Positions 43,256 through 51,353 of a stretch of 64,000 nucleotides of DNA are shown here, one piece after another. Under the pieces are notes generated by a model. It was not told the DNA's origin. It saw nothing but the letters and a program-made list of their open reading frames with translations, and did not search any database. The DNA comes from Verrucomicrobiota bacterium (lineage in GTDB: Bacteria; Verrucomicrobiota; Verrucomicrobiia; Limisphaerales; Pedosphaeraceae), in assembly GCA_021325145.1 (NCBI GenBank), contig JAJPHR010000106.1:103537-167536 (forward strand), written 5' to 3'. Numbering within the stretch: position 1 is the first letter of the stretch; each line of letters starts with the position of its first letter. The position numbers were made by a program, and so were the translations under genes.

Positions 43256-44944
43256 ATGCGCCCGTTGATCCAGGAAGTCCCGACCGGACATACGCCGGAA
43301 TCGCTGGTCGAGCGGTTGCAAGGCGAGCCGGGGATTGTGCTGCTTCGGAGCGCATTGTTTGATTCTGGGCAAGCGCGCCACTCGTTTGTGGCAGCGAAGC
43401 CATTCTTGACGTTGCGCGCGTTTGGTTCGCGGTGCGAACTTCTGCATGATCAGAAGGTTGGGGAGGAGAAGGTTCAACCCGAGGTTCAATTCGGCAATCC
43501 CTGGCAGGTTTTGGACGGGTTAATGGCGCGTTACGAATTGCTTGATGAAATGGACCTGCCTTTTCCGCTCGGAGGGTGTTTCGGCTATTGGGGTTACGAT
43601 CTCAAAAATTTTGTGGAGCCGAAACTCCCACGCCGGGCGGTGAATGATCTCGATCTGCCCGATTGCCACGTTGGTTTCTACGGCAGCCTGGTCGCTTTCG
43701 ATCACCAACTTGGCAAGGCGTGGATCGTGGCCACCGGTTTGGGCATCGATGGTTCACGCAGCGAGCAGAATACGCAGGCACAATATGCGTTTTGGCGTCT
43801 CCACCTCGACTCTTCCGCAGAAGCCGGGGCCGATTCAAGAACTGACGCAGCAAGCGGCAACCGACACAGGAAGTCAAAAGCTGCCGGTCGTTTGGACGTT
43901 GCTGCACCCGGGGACGGGCGCACTTTGCAGAAAACGCCGGGTTCATCGACATCATGCCGCCCCTTTCCTGGGGGCTCTGATTCTCCTTACGTCGGCAGCC
44001 ACGATTTCTTGAATCGGCCCTGCGCCGAGGCGGTCGTCTCGACGCGGAAACCTCAAAGCTCAATGCTCAACTTTACGAGCCTCGCGTCCACCTTCGCGCG
44101 CGTGGATTTCCTCGGGGCGGTCGAGCGGGTGCAGCGTTACATCCGAGCCGGCGATATTTATCAAGTCAATCTCGCGCAACGACTGGCCGCCCGGTGCGAA
44201 TTGCCCGGGTGGGAACTTTACCAACGGCTGGCCGCCGTTTCGCCCGCGCCGTTCTCCGCGTATCTCGATTGTGGCGGGTTTCAAGTGGCTTCGTCGTCGC
44301 CGGAGCTTTTTCTGCGACTGAGCGGTTCGCAGATCCTGACGCGACCGATCAAAGGGACGCGGCCGAGGTCGAGCGATGCAACACGCGATGCCCAGTTCAC
44401 GTACGAACTCCAGACCAGTCCCAAGGAAATGGCGGAGTTAGTGATGATCACCGACCTGTTGCGCAATGATCTTGGTCGCGTTTGCGAATACGGGTCCGTG
44501 CAGGTGCCGGAACTGGTGCGGTTGGAGCGTTATCCGCAGGTGCAGCACCTGGTATCGACGGTTGAAGGATGTCTGCGTCCAGGAGTGACCCACTTTGCCG
44601 CCTTTGCGTCGTGTTTTCCAGGCGGCAGTATTACGGGTGCGCCCAAAATTCGCGCGATGGAAATCATTGACGAACTGGAACCCGTGACGCGCGGCCCGTA
44701 CACCGGCGCGATCGGTTATCTGGGCTTCAACCGGGAAAGCCAGTTGAGCATCGCGATTCGCTCGGCAATCGTTCGAGATCAATTGGCTTACTTTCACGCC
44801 GGGGCGGGAATCGTGGCGGATTCAATTCCGACGGCGGAGTATGAGGAAACGCTGGCCAAGGCGCGTGGTTTTTTGGCGGCGCTGGAGTTGTCGTGGCAGG
44901 CGGATATTCAAGGCAGGGTTGAGAGCGAAAGGCGGCGACAATGA
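43256..44944 (+). CDS. pabB: Aminodeoxychorismate synthase component I, with unusual internal insert
   Basis: PabB turns chorismate and ammonia (from PabA) into 4-amino-4-deoxychorismate for folate. The 562-aa protein has the N-terminal TrpE-like domain (LGGCFGYWGYDLKNF). The chorismate-binding domain runs from about residue 290: GDIYQVNLAQR, PIKGTRPR (with the Lys typical of PabB), ELVMITDLLRNDLGRV, FPGGSITGAPKIRAMEII and GAGIVADS. Between about residues 188 and 275 lies a low-complexity Ser/Gly/Arg-rich insert absent from the family. The stop overlaps the start of a hairpin repeat. No pabA or pabC is in the window. Confidence 0.9.
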   Translation: MRPLIQEVPTGHTPESLVERLQGEPGIVLLRSALFDSGQARHSFVAAKPFLTLRAFGSRCELLHDQKVGEEKVQPEVQFGNPWQVLDGLMARYELLDEMDLPFPLGGCFGYWGYDLKNFVEPKLPRRAVNDLDLPDCHVGFYGSLVAFDHQLGKAWIVATGLGIDGSRSEQNTQAQYAFWRLHLDSSAEAGADSRTDAASGNRHRKSKAAGRLDVAAPGDGRTLQKTPGSSTSCRPFPGGSDSPYVGSHDFLNRPCAEAVVSTRKPQSSMLNFTSLASTFARVDFLGAVERVQRYIRAGDIYQVNLAQRLAARCELPGWELYQRLAAVSPAPFSAYLDCGGFQVASSSPELFLRLSGSQILTRPIKGTRPRSSDATRDAQFTYELQTSPKEMAELVMITDLLRNDLGRVCEYGSVQVPELVRLERYPQVQHLVSTVEGCLRPGVTHFAAFASCFPGGSITGAPKIRAMEIIDELEPVTRGPYTGAIGYLGFNRESQLSIAIRSAIVRDQLAYFHAGAGIVADSIPTAEYEETLAKARGFLAALELSWQADIQGRVESERRRQ

Positions 44945-45080
44945 AACACCAAACACCAAATACCAGGCTCCAGAAAAGCTCCAAAAACCAAGCTCCAAAA
45001 ACGGGTGAGGTTTGCCCGGTGTTTGGAGGTTGGTGTTTTTCTGGTGTTTGGTTTTTGGCGTTTGGAGCTTGCGCGGGTTG
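44944..45080. repeat. TTGGAGCTT-family hairpin repeat, copy 4
   Basis: The left part is AACACCAAACACCAAATACC and GGCTCCAGAAAAGCTCC; the right part is GTGTTTGGAGGTTGGTG, TTTTTCTGGTGTTTGG and GGCGTTTGGAGCTTG. The arms pair imperfectly around GGGTGAGGTTTGCCCGG. The element begins exactly at the pabB stop and ends about 70 bp before the ABC permease. Confidence 0.85.
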
Positions 45081-45152
45081 GAGTATGACGGAAATCAGGA
45101 CCGAACGCGTCCTCTCACAAGGCATGCCGAGCCTGGCCGCATACAACCCGCG

Positions 45153-46748
45153 ATGACGTTTCTTCCGATAGTAGAACGCGAACTGCGCGTCGCCGCCCGG
45201 TTGACGGGCACGTACAAGCGGCGTGTCCTGGCTGCGGCGGTTGTGGCCGTGGTGACCATCTTCATGCTGCTGGTCGGGGCTCTCTCGGACACACCCTCGC
45301 ATATCGGTTCTTCGATGTTTGGCACGCTTTCGTACTTGATGCTGGCATTCTGCTTATTGGAAGGCGTCCGCAAAACCGCGGACTGTCTGAGCGAGGAACG
45401 CCGCGAGGGCACGCTGGGTTTGCTCTTCCTCACCGACCTGAAGGGTTATGATGTCATTTTAGGCAAGCTGGCTGCGACTTCGCTGCCGTCGGTGTACGGG
45501 TTGTTCGCGATGCTGCCGATGTTGGGCCTGTCTTTGCTGCTGGGCGGCGTGACTCAGGGTGAGTTCTGGCGACGCTCGCTGGCGTTAATCAATGTTCTCT
45601 TCTTTTCGCTCTCCGCCGGAATTTGGGTTTCCGCCCGTAATCGGGTGGAACGCCGGGCGATGGGCGGCACCATGCTGCTTTTGTTTCTCTGCCTGGCCGG
45701 ACCGTTGCTGGCGAAAGGGACTTCGTTCAGACACTTTAGTCCCGCATTCGCTTTTTTTAATGCGCTGGAACTGCGGTATCGAATGGAGGCGACGGGTTAT
45801 TGGCAGTCCATTTTGAGCACTCAAATCCTGAGTTGGACGTTGCTCGTGTGGGCAGCTTTTACGGTGGCGGATTTTGGAGAAGACGAGGGCGGCGCGGCGG
45901 GCTGGCTCGGCTGGCGGGAGCGCTGGCGGCGTTGGGAATTTGGCGACACGCGCATGCGGGTGGAACTTCGGCGGGAAATGCTTGCCCTCAATCCCGCTTA
46001 TTGGCTGGCGGGGCGCAGCATGGGCCGGTTGTTCCTGTGGATTTCCATGGCGGTGGTGACCCTGGGGTACGCGATGGTTCCGTTTATCATGAACTGGTCG
46101 TCGTACCTGCCGACCTTGGTATTTTTCCCGCTGGTCATCAACTACTTCGTCAAGGTATTCATGGCCTGGCAGGCGTGCCATTGCCTGGCCGAAGCGCGCG
46201 CCAATAATGCGATGGAGATGTTGCTTTCCACGCCGCTCTCAGGTGAAAAGATTCTTGAAGGCCAGGTTTTGGCGCTTCAGCGAACGTTCCTGAAACCGGT
46301 GGTCACCCTGCTGATGATCGAGGCCTTCGGTGGTTACGCTGTGCTGGCATATCTTTCCTCGAGCGGCAGCGGAGATATGGCGGGCGCGGTCATCGGCGTT
46401 CTGGTGGCGGGGGCATTCCTGGCGGGAGTCTTCGGGCTGGATATCATGGCAGTCACCTGGGTAGGCATGTGGTTTGGCCTGTCGGCGAAGAATGAAACGC
46501 AAGCCATTTTCAAAACGGTTCTTTACGTTTTGATCATCCCATTGTTTTTCGGAATCTTTTATTGCTTCGGCATTCCGTTCCTGATCGCCTGGCCGATTGT
46601 TTGTACGGTTCTGGCGCGCGAGAAATTGCGTTCGCAGTTCCGGCGGCTGGCCACGCAGCGGTTTTCCGGCACGCAGGAAGCGCCGGGATGGTGGCCATTT
46701 CAGGCGAGTGTTCCTGCGCGCCCACGGATTGGCGACAAGATGCTGTGA
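45153..46748 (+). CDS. ABC-2-type transporter permease
   Basis: This 531-aa polytopic membrane protein has about 12 hydrophobic helices in two similar halves. Each half carries ABC-2 permease wording: FCLLEGVRKTADCLSEERREGTLGLLFLTDL in the first and AEARANNAMEMLLSTPLSGEKILEGQV in the second, the EERR.GT...LL.TPL-type coupling element. The ATP-binding partner is not next to it. The chosen ATG at 45153 avoids a long upstream extension that is translated repeat DNA. Substrate unknown. Confidence 0.75.
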   Translation: MTFLPIVERELRVAARLTGTYKRRVLAAAVVAVVTIFMLLVGALSDTPSHIGSSMFGTLSYLMLAFCLLEGVRKTADCLSEERREGTLGLLFLTDLKGYDVILGKLAATSLPSVYGLFAMLPMLGLSLLLGGVTQGEFWRRSLALINVLFFSLSAGIWVSARNRVERRAMGGTMLLLFLCLAGPLLAKGTSFRHFSPAFAFFNALELRYRMEATGYWQSILSTQILSWTLLVWAAFTVADFGEDEGGAAGWLGWRERWRRWEFGDTRMRVELRREMLALNPAYWLAGRSMGRLFLWISMAVVTLGYAMVPFIMNWSSYLPTLVFFPLVINYFVKVFMAWQACHCLAEARANNAMEMLLSTPLSGEKILEGQVLALQRTFLKPVVTLLMIEAFGGYAVLAYLSSSGSGDMAGAVIGVLVAGAFLAGVFGLDIMAVTWVGMWFGLSAKNETQAIFKTVLYVLIIPLFFGIFYCFGIPFLIAWPIVCTVLAREKLRSQFRRLATQRFSGTQEAPGWWPFQASVPARPRIGDKML

Positions 46749-46875
46749 GGGCAGGGCGCGGCAAGCCAAAGTTCAAGGTCCGGCCGTTCTGAGAGGGGAT
46801 CGAGGACGAGGACGAGCACAATTAGGGGAGCTTTGGGACCGGCCTTCGCTCGGAAGCTTCGGCCCGGCAAGCGGG

Positions 46876-46905
46876 TTGGGACGGGTCCAGAGGGGCCTAT
46901 ATAAT
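46876..46905 (+). promoter_or_regulatory. Candidate sigma-70 promoter of the Wsp-like operon
   Basis: TTGGGA, 18-bp spacer, perfect TATAAT. It is the best -35/-10 pair upstream of wspA and would give an untranslated leader of about 330 nt. It sits right before the repeat fragment. Confidence 0.45.
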
Positions 46906-46932
46906 GAAAACACCAAACACCAAGCTCCAAAG
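46903..46932. repeat. CCAAGCTCC-family repeat, fragment copy 5
   Basis: AACACCAAACACCAAGCTCC matches the left arm of copies 1 and 4. No right arm is present nearby. Confidence 0.6.
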
Positions 46933-46975
46933 ATGGAATCTGAAATCTGAAACCCGAAGGAAGAGCGGAACCAGG

Positions 46976-47026
46976 CAAAAACAAAGTGAAACAAGATAAA
47001 ACAAAGCAAAACAAAGTGGAACAAAC
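46976..47026. repeat. AAACAAAGT-rich dispersed repeat, copy A
   Basis: CAAAGTGAAACAAGATAAAA, CAAAGCAAAACAAAGTGG. Copy B at 62104-62150, on the opposite strand, has CAAAGTGAAACAAAGTAAAA, CAAACCAAAACAAAGT. About 35 aligned bases differ at only a few positions. Confidence 0.7.
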
Positions 47027-47242
47027 CTGCTTTGCCAAAATCGCCTTTGGGCCTTCTGGGCTGCTGCTGGTCATCATCAGGAGGAATCCTTGTCCGGATA
47101 GATACGGACGGGTAATGCGGTAGAACAGTCTTGTTTTTTGGGTTGCGAAAAGGTAATCAGGGGGTTGCTTGAAAAATAAGATGGCGAGTTGTCGCCCAGA
47201 AACGGAAACAGTAAAGCCCGGCGGCTGGTTCGAAAGCAATTC

Positions 47243-48850
47243 ATGAAACGAATGACCATCTGGCGGCGGCTGAATGCGTCGCTGGCTTTGCTCATCCTGC
47301 TGTTGCTGATTGGCGCCGCGCTGGCTTGGTGGGTGGCGGCTGCCCGGTCGCAGGCGGGCCTCCGCAGTGCCGCGCTATGGACCGGGCACTGGCGCATCCA
47401 ACTCGATTTGGCGCAGATGAATGACGCCGTTCGCGGGCTGTTGCTGGATCCCAAAAACGATCCGGAGCGCAACCGCTACAAAGACGCGACCAATGATTTG
47501 GCGAGGGTTATCCGGGACATGCAGCGGGAATTCAGCGAGCACGACAAGCTGATGCAAAGCCTGATCAATCTCGCGGACTTTGCGCGCGCTTACGATGGCA
47601 AGCAGGCAAAACTGCTGGAGTTGCAGGACAGCGATCCAGCGGCGGCCCTGGTCCAATATGCCAAAACATTTTATCCCGGAATTCGCGACCAGCGCGACCA
47701 GGTGCTGGCCGATGTCAGGCAGCAAGTGCAGATTGCCGACCGAGTCGAGTTGAGCAAGGACGATGTGCCAACGGAGTTTGGGGAAATCGGCCTCGTCGTC
47801 CTCTTGATCGCGACGGTGGTGGTGGGGACTTATCATTCGACCAGCGTGAGCAAGCCGCTGGCGTTGCTGGTGGATGCGCTCGAACGGATGCGGCACGGAG
47901 ATTTTACGCAGCGGCTCTCCATCGAGCGGCGTGATGAATTTGGGGTGATGGGGGAGGGGCTAAACCGGCTGGCGGACGATCTCTCGGTGCTGGTCGGCCA
48001 GGTGCAACGCTCCGGCATCCAGGTCAATACCACCGCGACTCAGATTGCCGCGACCGCGAAACAACAACAGAGCACCGCCACGGAAATCGCCGCCACCACC
48101 GCGGAAATTGGCGCGACCTCGAAGGAAATATCCGCGACTTCGCGCGAGTTGGTCAAGACCATGAACGAAGTGAACGACGTGGCAGAGGATACCGCCCATT
48201 TGGCTGGGAGCGGCCAAACCGCCATCACGAGCATGGAGGCCACCATGCGGCAAATCATGGAAGCTTCGGGGTCGATCACCGCGAAGCTGGCCGTGCTCAA
48301 CGAAAAGACGGGAAACATCAACTCCGTCGTCACTACCATTACGAAGGTGGCCGACCAGACGAATTTGCTTTCCTTGAACGCGGCGATTGAAGCCGAAAAG
48401 GCCGGCGAATACGGCTTGGGCTTTGCCGTGGTGGCGATGGAAATCCGGCGGCTGGCCGACCAGACGGCGGTGGCGACTTTTGACATTGAAAAGATGGTGA
48501 AGGAAATGCGCTCAGCGGTGTCGGCTGGGGTGATGGGCATGGACAAGTTCTCTGAAGAAGTGCGGCGGGGTGTCGAGGAGATCCGCCAAATCAGCACGCA
48601 ACTCGCCCAAATCATTCACCAGGTGCAAGCGCTCACACCACGGTTTCAACTGGTGAACGAGGGCATGCAATCGCAGGCCACGGGCGCTCACCAAATCAGC
48701 GAGACATTGACGCAGTTGAGCGATGCGGCGCGACAGACGGCTGAGTCGCTGCGTCAATCCAACCAGGCCATCGAACAGTTGAATGAAGCGGCGCGGGGTT
48801 TGCAAAGCAGCGTCACCCGCTTCAAGCTCGAGGAGGTCCGGCGTTCATGA
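47243..48850 (+). CDS. wspA: Methyl-accepting chemotaxis-type receptor, WspA-like
   Basis: This is the sensor of the Wsp-type system. The 535-aa protein has one TM helix near residues 12-32, a ~150-residue periplasmic helical domain, and a second TM near 183-200. HAMP follows (SKPLALLVDALERMRHGDF, to about 255), then a long signalling coiled coil with the conserved tip DQTNLLSLNAAIEAEKAGE near residue 380. ATG at 47243 is chosen because residues before it are not family-like. The stop overlaps the next gene by 4 bp. Pseudomonas WspA senses surface contact; whether this one does is unknown. Confidence 0.88.
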   Translation: MKRMTIWRRLNASLALLILLLLIGAALAWWVAAARSQAGLRSAALWTGHWRIQLDLAQMNDAVRGLLLDPKNDPERNRYKDATNDLARVIRDMQREFSEHDKLMQSLINLADFARAYDGKQAKLLELQDSDPAAALVQYAKTFYPGIRDQRDQVLADVRQQVQIADRVELSKDDVPTEFGEIGLVVLLIATVVVGTYHSTSVSKPLALLVDALERMRHGDFTQRLSIERRDEFGVMGEGLNRLADDLSVLVGQVQRSGIQVNTTATQIAATAKQQQSTATEIAATTAEIGATSKEISATSRELVKTMNEVNDVAEDTAHLAGSGQTAITSMEATMRQIMEASGSITAKLAVLNEKTGNINSVVTTITKVADQTNLLSLNAAIEAEKAGEYGLGFAVVAMEIRRLADQTAVATFDIEKMVKEMRSAVSAGVMGMDKFSEEVRRGVEEIRQISTQLAQIIHQVQALTPRFQLVNEGMQSQATGAHQISETLTQLSDAARQTAESLRQSNQAIEQLNEAARGLQSSVTRFKLEEVRRS

Positions 48851-49344
48851 TGTTCCTGCTTTTCCATCTCGGCCAGGATCGCTACGTGATCGAGGCCAGT
48901 CGCGTGATCGAGGTGCTGCCGCTGGTTGAACTCAAGCGCATTCCCCAAGCGCCGCGCGGAGTGGCCGGGTTGTTTAATTATCGAGGCCAACCGGTGCCCG
49001 CAGTCGATTTGAGTGAACTCACCATGAACCGGGCGGCCAGCGAATGCCTTAGCACGCGCTTGATCGTGGTTGCGTACCCGGATGAGAACGGCCGCCAGCA
49101 TCCGCTGGGATTGATTGCCGAGCGCGCGACGGAAATCATCCGCCGTGAAAGCGCGCAGTTTGTCGAGCCGGGATTGAATCTCGGCGGTGCGCCCTACTTG
49201 GGACCTGTTTTAATGGATGGCCAAGGCGTTATTCAGTGGGTGCATGAAGGCCGTTTGCTGCCTGATCGCGTGCGTGATTTGCTCTTTAGCGAAAATCTGG
49301 AGGGGGCGCAGTCGGCGGCCGCGTTGCCGGAGCCCAAGTCATGA
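48847..49344 (+). CDS. wspB: CheW-type coupling protein, WspB-like
   Basis: This 165-aa CheW domain links receptor and kinase. Motifs are FLLFHLGQDRYVIEASRVIEVLPL, GVAGLFNYRGQPVPAVDL and VHEGRLLPDRV. ATGA overlaps at both ends place it firmly in the operon as the second gene, where WspB lies in Pseudomonas. Confidence 0.88.
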   Translation: MMFLLFHLGQDRYVIEASRVIEVLPLVELKRIPQAPRGVAGLFNYRGQPVPAVDLSELTMNRAASECLSTRLIVVAYPDENGRQHPLGLIAERATEIIRRESAQFVEPGLNLGGAPYLGPVLMDGQGVIQWVHEGRLLPDRVRDLLFSENLEGAQSAAALPEPKS

Positions 49345-50609
49345 ATCCAATCCAAAACCTGCTCCGCCAGACGATGGGATTGCACACTGCTGCAGTCGGG
49401 TCATCGCTGATTGAGCGCGCTGTGCGGCTGCGCATGCAGGCCCGCGGCATGACGCGGCAGGAGGACTATCTCAAGCTGGTGAAACAATCGCCGGTCGAAT
49501 GGCATTTGCTGGTCGAAGCGGCGGTCATAACGGAAACGTGGTTTTTCCGTGACAAACAACCATTTGTGTCGCTCGTGCAGTTGGTTCTCAGCGAATGGCT
49601 GCCGGCGCATCCGTCCGGGCGCCTGCGGCTATTGAGCCTGCCCTGTTCCTCCGGCGAGGAGCCCTATTCCATGGCGATGGCATTGCTCGACGCGGGCGTG
49701 CCACCCGAGCGCTTCCAGATCGACGCCTACGACATCAGTTCGCGCGCGCTCATCGCGGCCGAACAGGCGTGTTATGGCAAAAATTCCTTCCGTGGCAACG
49801 ATCTGACATTTCGAATCCGGCATTTCTCCGCCACTGCCGACGGCTATGTATTGAATCCCCGTGTCCGGCGGCAGGTGCGATTTCATCAAGGGAATGTGCT
49901 GGACAGGGATTGTCTCGATGACGCTGCCGTTTACAACTTTATCTTCTGTCGAAACCTGTTGATCTATTTCGATGGGTCAACGCAGCAAAAGGTTCTTCAA
50001 AAGCTGCGAAAGGGTTTGCTTCCCTCGGGTGTTTTATTCGTCGGCCCGGCGGAATTGCCCATTGCCCTGGACAACGGCTTTACGTCCGCGAATCTGCCTC
50101 TGAGCTTCGCTTGCCGGCTTGGCTCTTCATCGGAACGGACCCGGTCGCAGGCTTTGGGATCGCTGGGACCCGCTGTGCGGCGAAGCCGATTGCGCCGCTT
50201 GACCATGACGCCGCCACCGCCGCCCGTTTCCGCGCGCAAACTTCCACCCGGCCTGGATTTCCCCGGGCTGTCGGCCAGGCCACCGCGGACACAAGCCAAT
50301 CTGGACCTTGCCCAACGACTGGCCGATGAAGGCCGTTTAGCCGAGGCGGCGGAGATTTGCGAGGCACATCTGCGGGAGCAGGGGGTTTCCGCCCAGGCGT
50401 ATTACCTGCTCGGCTTGGTTCGGCACGCCGCCGGAGCGGACTCCCAAGCCAGCGAATTCTACCGTCGCGCGCTTTACCTGAAGCCTGACCATTACGAAAC
50501 CCTCATGCAATGGGCGTTGTTGTCGGAGCGGAACGGCGACGCCGCCAGGGCGCGGATCCTACAGGAGCGCGCCGAGCGGGCCCGGCGATCCGGAGCGGGG
50601 GGCTATTAG
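49341..50609 (+). CDS. wspC: CheR-type receptor methyltransferase with TPR tail, WspC-like
   Basis: It methylates receptor glutamates using SAM. In the 422-aa protein, TETWFFRDKQPF leads into the methyltransferase domain with LSLPCSSGEEPYSMAMALLD (SAM loop), ISSRALIAAEQACY and FIFCRNLLIYFDGSTQ. A Pro/Arg-rich linker (about 255-320) leads to C-terminal TPR units (AYYLLGLVRHAAGADSQASE, FYRRALYLKPDHYETLM). The TPR extension is the WspC layout. It overlaps wspB by 4 bp and ends 3 bp before wspD. Confidence 0.9.
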   Translation: MNPIQNLLRQTMGLHTAAVGSSLIERAVRLRMQARGMTRQEDYLKLVKQSPVEWHLLVEAAVITETWFFRDKQPFVSLVQLVLSEWLPAHPSGRLRLLSLPCSSGEEPYSMAMALLDAGVPPERFQIDAYDISSRALIAAEQACYGKNSFRGNDLTFRIRHFSATADGYVLNPRVRRQVRFHQGNVLDRDCLDDAAVYNFIFCRNLLIYFDGSTQQKVLQKLRKGLLPSGVLFVGPAELPIALDNGFTSANLPLSFACRLGSSSERTRSQALGSLGPAVRRSRLRRLTMTPPPPPVSARKLPPGLDFPGLSARPPRTQANLDLAQRLADEGRLAEAAEICEAHLREQGVSAQAYYLLGLVRHAAGADSQASEFYRRALYLKPDHYETLMQWALLSERNGDAARARILQERAERARRSGAGGY

Positions 50610-50612
50610 CCA

Positions 50613-51353
50613 ATGGAAGCTCACGGCCCCAATTCGAATGCCTTGCCGACCCGAGCGGGTGCGGAGTCTCTCGCCCCGCCGGCGTCCGCCGGCGATTTCG
50701 CGGAAATTGCCGATTGCTGGAGCCAGATTGGCGTCAATGGCGACGGCACGTGTCCCGAACTTGAAAAATTCTTTCATTGCCGGAATTGTCCCGTGTACTC
50801 GGCGGCGGCCATGCGTTTGCTCGATCGCCAGACTCCGGCGGAGTACCGGCGGGAGTGGACGGAGCATTTCGCGCTGGAAAAAAAGCGGCCCGCGCCCGGC
50901 AAACAATCCGCCGTCATTTTTCGCATTGGCCCGGAATGGTTCGCGCTGCCCACCGGGATTTTTCGGGAGATCGCCGAGCGGCGGACCATCCATTCCCTCC
51001 CGCATCGACAGCAAGGAATCGTTCTCGGCCTGGTCAACGTCCGGGGCGAGTTGCTGATTTGCGTTTCGCTGGGGCGGTTGCTCGGATTGGAACGGGAGCA
51101 TCCCCGGCACAAGCCCCGTGCCATGTACGAGCGGCTGGTGGTGACCGAGTGGCAGGGCAAGTTGCTGAGTTTCCCGGTCAGCGAAGTGTCGGGCATTCAT
51201 CGATACCAGGCGGAGGAATTGAAGGATGCTCCGCCGACGATGGACCTGACCTCGCCGAATTTCACCCGCAGCGTGCTCACCTGGCAAAATCGCCTGGTGA
51301 ACTGCCTGGATCAGGAACTGTTGTTTGCCACCTTGAACCGGAACCTTGCGTGA
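50613..51353 (+). CDS. wspD: CheW-type protein with N-terminal cysteine motif, WspD-like
   Basis: This is the second CheW of the system, 246 aa. The N-terminal part has CWSQIGVNGDGTCPELEKF and HCRNCPVYSAA, the WspD-specific four-cysteine region (possible metal site). The CheW domain follows from about residue 98 (AVIFRIGPEWFALPTGIFREI; GLVNVRGELLICVSL). Two CheW-type proteins and this Cys motif are diagnostic of Wsp rather than ordinary chemotaxis operons. Its stop overlaps the GTG start of wspE. Confidence 0.88.
   Translation: MEAHGPNSNALPTRAGAESLAPPASAGDFAEIADCWSQIGVNGDGTCPELEKFFHCRNCPVYSAAAMRLLDRQTPAEYRREWTEHFALEKKRPAPGKQSAVIFRIGPEWFALPTGIFREIAERRTIHSLPHRQQGIVLGLVNVRGELLICVSLGRLLGLEREHPRHKPRAMYERLVVTEWQGKLLSFPVSEVSGIHRYQAEELKDAPPTMDLTSPNFTRSVLTWQNRLVNCLDQELLFATLNRNLA

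Larger units (their letters stand above)
46749..47242. other. Intergenic leader of the Wsp-like operon
   Basis: These 494 bp have no supported gene. They hold a promoter-like pair (46876-46905), a short piece of the CCAAGCTCC repeat (46903-46932), an AAACAAAG-rich repeat (46976-47026) and a long unassigned leader of about 215 bp before wspA. Confidence 0.6.

Noticed and set aside
45012..45152. N-terminal extension of the ABC permease
   Set aside because: The added residues are the translated hairpin repeat (W/F/V-rich), not a leader; the start at 45153 fits a membrane protein.
50777..51349. N-terminal extension of the CheA-like protein
   Set aside because: The frame is open but lies inside wspD and shows no similarity; the GTG at 51350 starts directly before the HPt domain.
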